DNA of 21,279 nt from a virus. The stretch is from positions 1 through 21,279 of the IMG/VR virus record IMGVR_UViG_3300007735_000464. One strand, written 5' to 3'. Under the pieces are notes generated by a model. That model did no database searches, was not told where the DNA came from, and saw nothing but the letters and a program-made list of their open reading frames with translations. The position numbers and the translations under genes were made by a program. Shown in pieces: positions 8,408-14,637 of the stretch (positions are counted from its first letter, which is position 1; every line of letters begins with the position of its first letter).

Positions 8408-10299
8408 TATGCTTGTACCTCATTAGTAGCGGTTGGGGCTGGCAGGAGGTTTTGTTCTCCTGGTGCTGCTGCGTTTGCAGCGGTTGCCTCAGGCGGCAAT
8501 TGCGCCTGATTCTCTGGCTGGTTTAGTGACTGGCTACCAGCGACTGCTCCTGCCAACGAACGCTGCGCATTAAGCGCCTGTTCCTGAGTAATAGACATCT
8601 GCTGTTGCATCGAAGCCTGTTGCTGATCCTGTGATGCTTGCTGTTGCTGCATCTGCATCTGCTGCATTTGTCCAGCAACCTGAGCCATCGTGGCCACTGC
8701 GGCTGGATTGAGCGTGGCGTCAGTCTGCTCATCACGAATGAGTTCCTTCTCGCCAATTGGATCTTCAACACCCACACGGTCCATCGCACGCTCAGCCGAC
8801 CAGAGTCGGTTCTGTACGAGGTTGATCGCGGTGCTGGCAAGTTCCAGCGTGTCTCGTGGGGTAAGTTCTGGAGCAATGATCTCGATGCGGTATTCGCCAG
8901 CAACGAGACGCTTAACATCGCTGTTCTTTGCTTCCCAGATACGAGCACACATCTCCCAGACCTTCTTGATCCAGAAGTAGAACACCTTGCGCTTTGGAGC
9001 AAGGCGTGACTCGTAGTTAGCAATAAGCGCCGCGATGGCGCGGGACGAACCAAGCACCTGCGCTGGCGCAAGGCCAAGGAGCAAGTCATTAAGACCAGTT
9101 GCCACGGTCAACTCACGGTCGATGCGGGAAACATAGTTCTCAATCTGGAACTGCGGAATGAACGGCTGGATAGCGCGAAGTTCGTTGCCAGGTCCAGGTG
9201 TTGCCACACGACCAGGCTTTGGTAGCGCGTTTGGTGGCACCTCGTCAGGAGCCTCGGCACCGACCAACTGCCACATCTGTCCGCCCACGATGGACTGAAT
9301 CATCTGTGCCATTGCGGTGACGCGCTCGTCCTTCTCGCGGAGGAGCTGCTCAGGATCGTAGAGCGCAGGCTTGCCGTATGGGCTACCTGGAATCTTACCG
9401 TTTGGCAGGTGGATGTATGGAATCTGTCCGCCGTACTCTGGGTGTGCTTCGTTCTTAACGAGCGTGTTCCCAACGTAGATCGCATTGTAGACCAGCGGCG
9501 CCTTGCCTGGGTCTGTAGCAACCTTGTACCAGTAGTCGTAGACTTCAATCTGCATCTGCTCGTAGGCAGTCTCGCGTCGGAGCGGGTTGCGCTCAAAGGC
9601 GTTTGCCCAGACGTTGCCAATTGGGTCGTCGTGGCTGCCACGGCTAGTATACGGATACCACTTCTCGCCCTGCTTGACTGGGATGACGTTGACGCCCCAG
9701 TCCTCTTGGATGGACTGTGGGGACATTCCGTAGGTGTAGAGCGCCCAGTCTAGGCGATTGTAGTCACTGTTTCCAAAGCCCAGATACAGGTTCTCAGGTC
9801 GCTCAATGATAGAGACCTTTGGAAGCTGCTCGATTGGATCCCAGTAGATCTTGGCGGCAGTGTGTCCGTATAGTTCCTTAAGCAACGCAGCCTGCTCCAT
9901 CTGGAGGTCCATCTCGTTTGCTTCCCACCAGCGGAAGAAGAGTTGCTCGCGTCGCTGCGCTGCCTGTCGGTCCTCTGGTGTCTGACCAGTTGGGACGTAG
10001 TTAATGACAGGTCGCACTGCCTGAATTGCGGCAGGGATCTGAACATAGGCGTGATGAATGTTTACCGAGACGTGAGCGCGGCCAGCGAGGCGGGCACTTG
10101 GGTCATCTGACCAGTGGTCGGCACCACCGAGCGTGATGGTCTCAGGATGGTAGAGGTTGTCCATACGGCGGAACAGCGCCTTGAGGCGGTTCTGCTCTGG
10201 GTCAACCAACTGCTTGCGACCAAGGATCTCCTGGAGAAGGATGAAGTCTTCGTCCTGCTTTGGGTCCTGCTCGCGGGCAACCAGTGAGGACTCCAACAT
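8407..10299 (-). CDS. Portal protein, main body
   Basis: The 630-residue frame looks like a phage portal. It has an N-terminal helical region with NLYHPETITLGG, then a helix-rich clip/wing region, a long helix with GLAPAQVLGSSRAIAALIANYESR (about 410-435), and a Gln/Met-rich tail (about 543-570) typical of portal C-termini. It lies directly after terminase. The first ATG (10299) has no good Shine-Dalgarno sequence and sits inside a 68-bp duplication. The frame is open upstream to within the duplication and joins smoothly to the ORF starting at 10805 if one copy is removed (776 residues) or if a -1 frameshift occurs at 10326-10332 (799 residues). I therefore doubt that 10299 is the natural start. 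The function is confident, the 5' boundary is not. Confidence 0.85.
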   Translation of the reverse strand: MLESSLVAREQDPKQDEDFILLQEILGRKQLVDPEQNRLKALFRRMDNLYHPETITLGGADHWSDDPSARLAGRAHVSVNIHHAYVQIPAAIQAVRPVINYVPTGQTPEDRQAAQRREQLFFRWWEANEMDLQMEQAALLKELYGHTAAKIYWDPIEQLPKVSIIERPENLYLGFGNSDYNRLDWALYTYGMSPQSIQEDWGVNVIPVKQGEKWYPYTSRGSHDDPIGNVWANAFERNPLRRETAYEQMQIEVYDYWYKVATDPGKAPLVYNAIYVGNTLVKNEAHPEYGGQIPYIHLPNGKIPGSPYGKPALYDPEQLLREKDERVTAMAQMIQSIVGGQMWQLVGAEAPDEVPPNALPKPGRVATPGPGNELRAIQPFIPQFQIENYVSRIDRELTVATGLNDLLLGLAPAQVLGSSRAIAALIANYESRLAPKRKVFYFWIKKVWEMCARIWEAKNSDVKRLVAGEYRIEIIAPELTPRDTLELASTAINLVQNRLWSAERAMDRVGVEDPIGEKELIRDEQTDATLNPAAVATMAQVAGQMQQMQMQQQQASQDQQQASMQQQMSITQEQALNAQRSLAGAVAGSQSLNQPENQAQLPPEATAANAAAPGEQNLLPAPTATNEVQA

Positions 10300-10805
10300 C
10301 TTGTGTGCGGCTGCCTCTGATGGCGCTTTGGGTCCTGCTCGCGGACAAACAGTGAGGACTCCAACATCTTGAGTGCGGCTGCCTCTGATGGCGACAGCTT
10401 CTCAACGTTTGGCTGGATGCGAAGAGTGCCTCGTGCCCCACGGAGACCAGCGCCAAAGGCGCCAGGGGCACGCTTGCTGCGGTCGGCAGCGATGTTCGCC
10501 TTTAAGATGTTCGCCTTGAAGTTGATGTTGGCACGGGCTGAGACGCCGTCGTTCGGTGTCTCGTTTGGGGCGGACTCAATCTCACCACCGAAGATGTTGC
10601 GCTTTGTTGGGGATGTGGCAATCGGCTTGCCCTTCTCTACTGGAGTAAGGACCTGCTGGCCACGGCGCATCTTTGCCGCTTTGTCCAGCGCCTTGCCAAT
10701 AGATGCAATCTGTTCTGGCGTTGCGACATCAGGGTCAGTCGTGTACTGTCCTGGTACTCCTCGCGTTCCCTCGAACGCCGCTGGGATCTTACGAACTTTA
10801 GCCAT
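10062..10805 (-). CDS. N-terminal piece of the portal reading frame, shifted out of frame after residue 160
   Basis: The ORF starts with an ATG at 10805 that shares one base with the terminase stop (TGATG), with GGAG about 10 nt upstream, so the start is credible. Residues 1-160 look like real protein: basic, helical and partly low-complexity, ending in ALKMLESSLFVREQDPK. The following 87 residues are Ser/Arg/Thr/Trp-rich and look like a shadow of the portal gene read in the wrong frame. The same MLESS..REQDPK peptide reappears at the start of the portal frame. The simplest reading is that residues 1-160 are the native N-terminus of portal, now separated by a 68-bp tandem duplication. Alternatively it is a separate small protein, or the zero-frame product of a recoded gene. 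Confidence 0.65.
   Translation of the reverse strand: MAKVRKIPAAFEGTRGVPGQYTTDPDVATPEQIASIGKALDKAAKMRRGQQVLTPVEKGKPIATSPTKRNIFGGEIESAPNETPNDGVSARANINFKANILKANIAADRSKRAPGAFGAGLRGARGTLRIQPNVEKLSPSEAAALKMLESSLFVREQDPKRHQRQPHTRCWSPHWLPASRTQSRTKTSSFSRRSLVASSWLTQSRTASRRCSAVWTTSTILRPSRSVVPTTGQMTQVPASLAALTSR
10258..10393 (-). repeat. 68-bp imperfect tandem duplication inside the portal gene
   Basis: Copies 10258-10325 and 10326-10393 are adjacent and match at 65 of 68 positions. Differences are at 10277/10345, 10281/10349 and 10304/10372. In the coding frames all three change the amino acid (Ala/Val, Val/Phe, His/Leu). The period is not a multiple of three, so the duplication moves the upstream frame off the portal frame. 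Removing one copy gives an uninterrupted 777-codon frame from 10805 to 8407. Confidence 0.95.
10276..10332 (-). promoter_or_regulatory. Candidate -1 frameshift site (slippery heptamer plus downstream stem)
   Basis: In the upstream frame the codons are CCA AAG preceded by C, which is the X-XXY-YYZ form C-CCA-AAG (10326-10332). Slipping back one base gives CCC-AAA and then continues into the portal frame without a stop. Ten bases downstream, GGCAGCC (10309-10315) can pair with GGTTGCC (10276-10282) over 7 positions with one G-U. Two of the three bases that differ between the repeat copies lie in that second arm, and the other copy pairs less well. The heptamer also occurs in the downstream copy, so it may only be a by-product of duplicated coding sequence. 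Confidence 0.4.
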
Positions 10806-12304
10806 CAGTCACTTGCTCCAAAATAGGTGAAGGACGGGTTCTCTACGCCCTTCTCAGGATTCCGCAGCGCGTGCCGCACTGCGATTGCCAGCGCCATTAC
10901 AGCGTCTTGTTCCAATTTCTTATCGTCTAGTTTGTAGATGAGTAGTTGTCTCCTAAGTTCATCCCAGGGACCGCCCATTGGTAGTTCCAACTGGCCCTTG
11001 TCGATGACTGCCTTGAGGTCGTTAAGGAGTTCCACCTTCTTCGCCTTCGTGCCTCCGAAGTCAAACCCTCGGAGTGGGCGAATCATTGAGAACTCCTGCT
11101 GGAAGAGTCTGCCACCAAGCCCCGTGGAGTCCACGATGGTGGTGCAGAAGGCTCCGTCCTGGCTGTAGAGCAGATGGCCCTCGCGGACCATATTCACTAC
11201 CGCAGAGATGCTCTGCTTGCCGCCGCGCTTCCTAATCCGCACACCGCGAATCTTGTTGCGCTCGGTGATGTCTAGCGTGATTGCCCACGTTGCATCGTGT
11301 GAGATGCCAGGGTCTACGCCTTGGATGTAGCGATGATTCCTAACGGGCTTCACGTCATCCTCAAGCACCTTGTACAGTGCGAGAACTGACTGGCTCCAGA
11401 AGAACGCATCGCGGGCTTCAATGAAGTAACCGTCAATGTTCTGTGGGATTAGGTACTCTGCCTGCTGGCGGACGACGTCATCAAAGTTTTCCTGCGTCAG
11501 TCCGTAGCCAATGTTGTCGCGGGTGGAGAGACGGAAGCTAATGAATTTCTCATCTCGCGCTGGGTTGTCTAGGTTTCCCTTCTCCCAGAGTTCCGCGTAA
11601 TCGTTGATGCCCTCGCTTGGTGTCCCGATGAAGTGGAGTGGACCACCAGTGGAGAGTCGGCGGAGGTTGAGCACCTCTTGGTAGATCATCAGCAAGTGCG
11701 GTTCAAAGGCCGCTTCGTCAAATGAGATGCCGTTCATATCCTTGCCGAGGAGTGCTTTGGCTCGATCCTGAGTAGTGCGGAAGTGGATGCTCGCGCCGCC
11801 GACCACGGGATTGAACTTGACCCACGCATACTCTCCGCGATACCGCTTCTGGGTATCGATGACCTTGCCAAGCTCTTTGATGATAGCACATCCGCGACCC
11901 TTCTGCGCTGGGTGGCTCCCACCAAGCAAGGTCTCGATCTCTCGGAAGACCAACTCTGCGGTCTCCTGCTGGATGCCTACGTGGTACCACTCGTACGGAG
12001 TGTCGCTCCAACGCTTGTAGGACTGTGGGTCGGATGCTTCTGGGCTGGCAATCCCTAGTTTATATAGCGCGTGATGGAGGCACACAACAGCCATAGCAAG
12101 AGTCTTTCCTGCACGGTTCCCTGCTGAGACAACGGTCGTAATGTACCGTGGTCGGTAATTAGTATCATCGCGCTCCGCGCACGCTTCCCACCATCTGACT
12201 TGCCCAGGGTTCCCCCTTACTCCTAGCCATCGTTCTGCGAAGAACGCAATGTCGTTCCTGCCACGTGCGAGATCCCTAGCAATGTCGTTATCGAGTGGCT
12301 TCAA
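10805..12304 (-). CDS. terL: Terminase large subunit
   Basis: This 499-residue ATPase-nuclease packages DNA into the prohead by docking on the portal. The Walker A is SAGNRAGKT (60-68), Walker B is MNGISFDEA with D196 and E197, and the coupling motif is FIGTPS (225-230). The RNase H-like nuclease has D331 (GVDPG), D392 (IVDSTG) and D467 (EQDAVMALA), the expected acidic triad. The length is normal. The start is a TTG at 12304 that overlaps the previous stop by 4 nt (TTGA); no ATG is available nearby and the protein begins with a sensible helix. The stop overlaps the next ATG by one base. Function is confident; the unusual start rests on coupling. Confidence 0.96.
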   Translation of the reverse strand: MKPLDNDIARDLARGRNDIAFFAERWLGVRGNPGQVRWWEACAERDDTNYRPRYITTVVSAGNRAGKTLAMAVVCLHHALYKLGIASPEASDPQSYKRWSDTPYEWYHVGIQQETAELVFREIETLLGGSHPAQKGRGCAIIKELGKVIDTQKRYRGEYAWVKFNPVVGGASIHFRTTQDRAKALLGKDMNGISFDEAAFEPHLLMIYQEVLNLRRLSTGGPLHFIGTPSEGINDYAELWEKGNLDNPARDEKFISFRLSTRDNIGYGLTQENFDDVVRQQAEYLIPQNIDGYFIEARDAFFWSQSVLALYKVLEDDVKPVRNHRYIQGVDPGISHDATWAITLDITERNKIRGVRIRKRGGKQSISAVVNMVREGHLLYSQDGAFCTTIVDSTGLGGRLFQQEFSMIRPLRGFDFGGTKAKKVELLNDLKAVIDKGQLELPMGGPWDELRRQLLIYKLDDKKLEQDAVMALAIAVRHALRNPEKGVENPSFTYFGASD

Positions 12305-12606
12305 GCCTTCTTCTTGTCTAGTCTAGCACTAATGGCACGCGCCTTCGCGCGAGCATCAGGCTTACTAGATGCACCCCAAGCTCGGAGGGACAGAAGGAGT
12401 CGGGTCGGCTTCCCCTTACTGTCACGCTCCGAGCCAGGGTTGTTTCCCATTCTGGCGAGGAACGAAGCGCGTCGCGGATTGTCTCCGCTCTTGACTGGGG
12501 CCTTCAATGTGCCGCCAGTCTGCGCCTTGTACGAGGCACGACCCTTTGCGTTGAGGCCACCCTTTGGGTTCTGACCTTCCTTACGCTGCCACGCTGCTGT
12601 TTTCAT
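12301..12606 (-). CDS. Small conserved phage protein (probably DUF6321)
   Basis: This 101-residue, strongly basic protein begins MKTAAWQRKEGQNPKGGLN and contains SFLARMG followed by GKPTR and a Trp-containing basic tail. This pattern is one I recall as DUF6321, a family common near terminase genes in aquatic phages; its function is unknown. Many Lys, Arg and Gly residues suggest nucleic-acid contact, which fits a packaging accessory role, but nothing shows it directly. The ATG at 12606 has GAGGT at 4 nt and overlaps the glycosyltransferase stop by 4 nt (ATGA). Its own stop overlaps the terminase TTG. Confidence 0.82.
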   Translation of the reverse strand: MKTAAWQRKEGQNPKGGLNAKGRASYKAQTGGTLKAPVKSGDNPRRASFLARMGNNPGSERDSKGKPTRLLLSLRAWGASSKPDARAKARAISARLDKKKA

Positions 12607-13142
12607 TTCACCTCATTGTGGAAATAGAGAGTTCCTGATAGGAACTTGATGGAGTTGGTGGCGGCGGCAATCCTGTTGATGAAGGTGCCGTCTGCCTCAT
12701 AATGTCGGTCCCCGTATCCAGCCTTGCGGGCTACGTCAACCTTGACGATGTAGTTGCCAGATGTGGAACTGCCTAGCGTGAATGACGGTGTCGCGTTCTT
12801 AGACCAGCCGCAGTATACCACGTCGTTGCCAAGTTCCGCTTGATGCATCATCTCCGCGATGTAGTGCGGGTCGTAGGAGTCGTCGTGGTTGAACCAGCCC
12901 GCGTAATCAGATGTCGCCAGGTCAAGCCCCTTGGCCCGCTTGTCGTGACCCCAGTCGCTGAGGTTCGGCTCGGCGTAGAAGGCTGCTCCAGTGTATCGTT
13001 TACGAGCCACCGAACAGTCAATATCACTAGCGAGAACAATGATCTCATCGGGCTTCCTGCTCTGCGCTAGGAGCGCATCCACAGTCCGAAGCATCCCCGC
13101 CTCGTCCTCGTGAGCAGTCACAATCGCCGTGAATGTCGCCAC
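12603..13142 (-). CDS. Short family 2 (GT-A) glycosyltransferase
   Basis: This 179-residue protein has the GT2 pattern: strand TFTAIVTAHEDE, helix with LLAQSRKPDEIIVL, a DXD-like NHDD at 85-88 in GWFNHDDSYDP, and an acceptor-side motif HYEADGTFINRI (148-158). It is shorter than most GT2 enzymes and may be a minimal catalytic domain. It probably transfers a sugar from a nucleotide donor; the acceptor could be host wall glycopolymer, phage DNA or virion protein. The start chosen is the GTG at 13142, with AGGAG 5 nt upstream. A longer frame to 13343 is open, but its extra N-terminus is the shifted shadow of the cytidylyltransferase. It overlaps that gene by 98 nt. Confidence 0.82.
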   Translation of the reverse strand: MATFTAIVTAHEDEAGMLRTVDALLAQSRKPDEIIVLASDIDCSVARKRYTGAAFYAEPNLSDWGHDKRAKGLDLATSDYAGWFNHDDSYDPHYIAEMMHQAELGNDVVYCGWSKNATPSFTLGSSTSGNYIVKVDVARKAGYGDRHYEADGTFINRIAAATNSIKFLSGTLYFHNEVK

Positions 13143-13554
13143 TGATTCTCCTAATGATGTCGCTGGTTGAGATACCAGCGGTATATGGGATATACAGCAT
13201 CTTGATGTTGCGTTCGTCCAGCCATTCCTGACTGATGCCAAGCTGGTCGATGAGAGCTGGACCAGTCCAGTCGTCACCGTGGGCAATGGCAGAGATCTTC
13301 TTGTCCTTGACAAGGTCAATGGTGAGACCACTGTCCTCATCACCTACATTGACGATTACCTCGTCCACCCACTTGCACGCCTTAACGGACTCAATGCGCT
13401 CTCCTAGTGAGAGTACTGGCTTGCGCTTGTACCGCCCACAGAAGTCGTCGGTGTTGATGGCAACGATGACCTTCCCCTGCTTAGAACACTGCTCAAGGAA
13501 TCGAGCGTGACCATAGTGGAAGAGATCAAACGTCCCGCCAACGTAGACCCACAT
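13045..13554 (-). CDS. Cytidylyltransferase, glycerol-3-phosphate (TagD)-like
   Basis: This 169-residue nucleotidyltransferase has GGTFDLFHYGH with the HxGH motif at 13-16, RKPVLSLGERIESVKACKWVDEV-like motif at 44-66, HGDDW at 92-96 and ISTSDI at 128-133. These are the signatures of CTP:glycerol-3-phosphate or ethanolamine-phosphate cytidylyltransferases, which make CDP-linked precursors. In Gram-positive bacteria that precursor feeds teichoic acid synthesis, so the gene may help alter host wall polymers or virion decoration. After residue 138 the protein runs over the beginning of the GT2 gene, giving a Cys-rich tail (CDC and CGC) not expected in the family. The ATG at 13554 shares one base with the holin stop; no strong Shine-Dalgarno sequence is present. 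Confidence 0.87.
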   Translation of the reverse strand: MWVYVGGTFDLFHYGHARFLEQCSKQGKVIVAINTDDFCGRYKRKPVLSLGERIESVKACKWVDEVIVNVGDEDSGLTIDLVKDKKISAIAHGDDWTGPALIDQLGISQEWLDERNIKMLYIPYTAGISTSDIIRRISGDIHGDCDCSRGRGGDASDCGCAPSAEQEAR

Positions 13555-13847
13555 TAGATGTCGAACTGCTTCTCCGCAGCAGCCTTATCTTCAGGCGACT
13601 TTTCCTTAATGCCGAACTGTGTGTTCTTTGGGTCAAGGAACTTGATAAGTACCTGAAGACCTGAAGCCAAGCCAGCAGACAGGACCGTGCGGAAGTCTCC
13701 GCCGCTGATGTCCAGGAGCGGGATGCCGAGGCCGAGAGCGACGGAGATAGAGACGGTGATGAAGGTTCGGAAGAACTCAATCAACGCTTCGTCTACGCCA
13801 GTGTTGTCAATGATCCAGCGGATACCCGCCTTGATGTCGCTATACAT
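13554..13847 (-). CDS. Holin, r1t-like
   Basis: This 97-residue protein has an N-terminal amphipathic part (1-20). Hydrophobic segments lie at about 25-45 (FFRTFITVSISVALGLGIPLL) and 53-70 (FRTVLSAGLASGLQVLIKFL), and the C-terminus is charged. The short turn containing DISGGD between the two, and the RTF start of the first, resemble r1t-type holins of Gram-positive and actinobacterial phages. It would make inner-membrane lesions that release the lysin. The position directly after the peptidase gene supports this. The ATG at 13847 has AAGGAG 5 nt upstream. The family is assigned by pattern memory. Confidence 0.75.
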   Translation of the reverse strand: MYSDIKAGIRWIIDNTGVDEALIEFFRTFITVSISVALGLGIPLLDISGGDFRTVLSAGLASGLQVLIKFLDPKNTQFGIKEKSPEDKAAAEKQFDI

Positions 13848-13856
13848 TGGGACTCC

Positions 13857-14465
13857 TTACTTCCATTCCACGATGACGACGTGCTTGTGTGCAGCGCCGC
13901 CCGTGATCTTCTTCTTACTTGAGGCAATCTGCTTGAGCTGCTCTTCGGTCACAACGACCCCGAACTTCTCGTTGCCCTTCCCCTTGCGAGTGGGACACGC
14001 CCACTGCCAGCCATCTACCGCATCCCAACCCGCTGCGGTCATATGACCATAGCCATCCACGATATGCTTCTTGTCTTTCTTAATCCAGTAGTTCTGCCAC
14101 TTCTTGTGCCACTCGCTGACCTCAACTGGCGGGTAGTCAACAGCCTGCTGCACCCACACGATCAGACCAGCGCCACGGTGCGCCGAGAGGACGACATCGT
14201 CCCACGACTTCGCGTAGCGAGCCTTGGCGCCAAGTTCCTTGGCAGTCTTCATCAAGTCATTGAGGGAGGAACCGTTGTCGGACACGCCCTCTTTCTCCAC
14301 GAACCCCGTTGCCTTTGCCTTTGCCTTGATGCCATCGCCAGCGGACGGATCAACGGTGTACTTGGACGCCCACGCTACGGCGGCTGCCGTGCTAGATGGA
14401 CCGCAGTCGTCGAGAATGCCGCCCTTCTCCACGTGATCGAGTTGTGACTTGACCTTGAACTTCAT
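13857..14465 (-). CDS. C39-like cysteine peptidase, probable endolysin
   Basis: This 202-residue protein contains DCGPSSTAAAVAW with the candidate nucleophile Cys21, a region SLNDLMKTAKELG typical of C39-like peptidases, and GYGHMTAAGWDAVDGW with candidate His141 and Asp148 or Asp151. This is the papain-like C39 arrangement. Small proteins of this type serve as peptidoglycan endopeptidases in some phages; here it is flanked by two small membrane proteins, so an endolysin role is likely. No separate wall-binding domain is visible, although the Lys-rich C-terminus could bind wall. There is no signal peptide, consistent with holin-dependent release. The ATG at 14465 has GGAAGGA just upstream inside the previous gene. 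Confidence 0.8.
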   Translation of the reverse strand: MKFKVKSQLDHVEKGGILDDCGPSSTAAAVAWASKYTVDPSAGDGIKAKAKATGFVEKEGVSDNGSSLNDLMKTAKELGAKARYAKSWDDVVLSAHRGAGLIVWVQQAVDYPPVEVSEWHKKWQNYWIKKDKKHIVDGYGHMTAAGWDAVDGWQWACPTRKGKGNEKFGVVVTEEQLKQIASSKKKITGGAAHKHVVIVEWK

Positions 14466-14466
14466 C

Positions 14467-14637
14467 TTATTCCTTCCAGCGTAGTGGCCCCGTGACGAGC
14501 CAACCGATTGTGAGGATAACGAATAGTGTTGCCATCGTTGATTGCGTCTGCCCCTCTGGCAGGACCACGACAGCGAAGAGAAGACCTAGGACGGTCCACG
14601 CTCCACCAATCAGGTCAAGGATAATTGTTTTAATCAC
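14467..14637 (-). CDS. Small two-TM membrane protein, candidate second holin or antiholin
   Basis: This 56-residue protein has two hydrophobic stretches, [18 protein letters not shown] (about 9-26) and [16 protein letters not shown] (about 35-50), joined by a short polar turn PEGQTQST. It ends PLRWKE. The start is a GTG at 14637 with AGGGG about 7 nt upstream, overlapping the end of the previous gene by 8 nt. A longer frame to 14766 exists but its extra part is a shadow of the repeat protein's coding sequence. Its position 1 nt before the peptidase ATG suggests a lysis role. With the r1t-like holin on the other side of the peptidase, one may be holin and the other antiholin; the sequence does not decide. 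Confidence 0.75.
   Translation of the reverse strand: MIKTIILDLIGGAWTVLGLLFAVVVLPEGQTQSTMATLFVILTIGWLVTGPLRWKE

Noticed and set aside
8523-9089. 188-codon minus-strand ORF inside portal
   Set aside because: It is an Arg/Ser/Leu-rich out-of-frame reading of the portal coding sequence.
13143-13343. N-terminal extension of the GT2 protein to 13343
   Set aside because: The added part is the frame-shifted cytidylyltransferase coding sequence, and a good Shine-Dalgarno supports the GTG at 13142.
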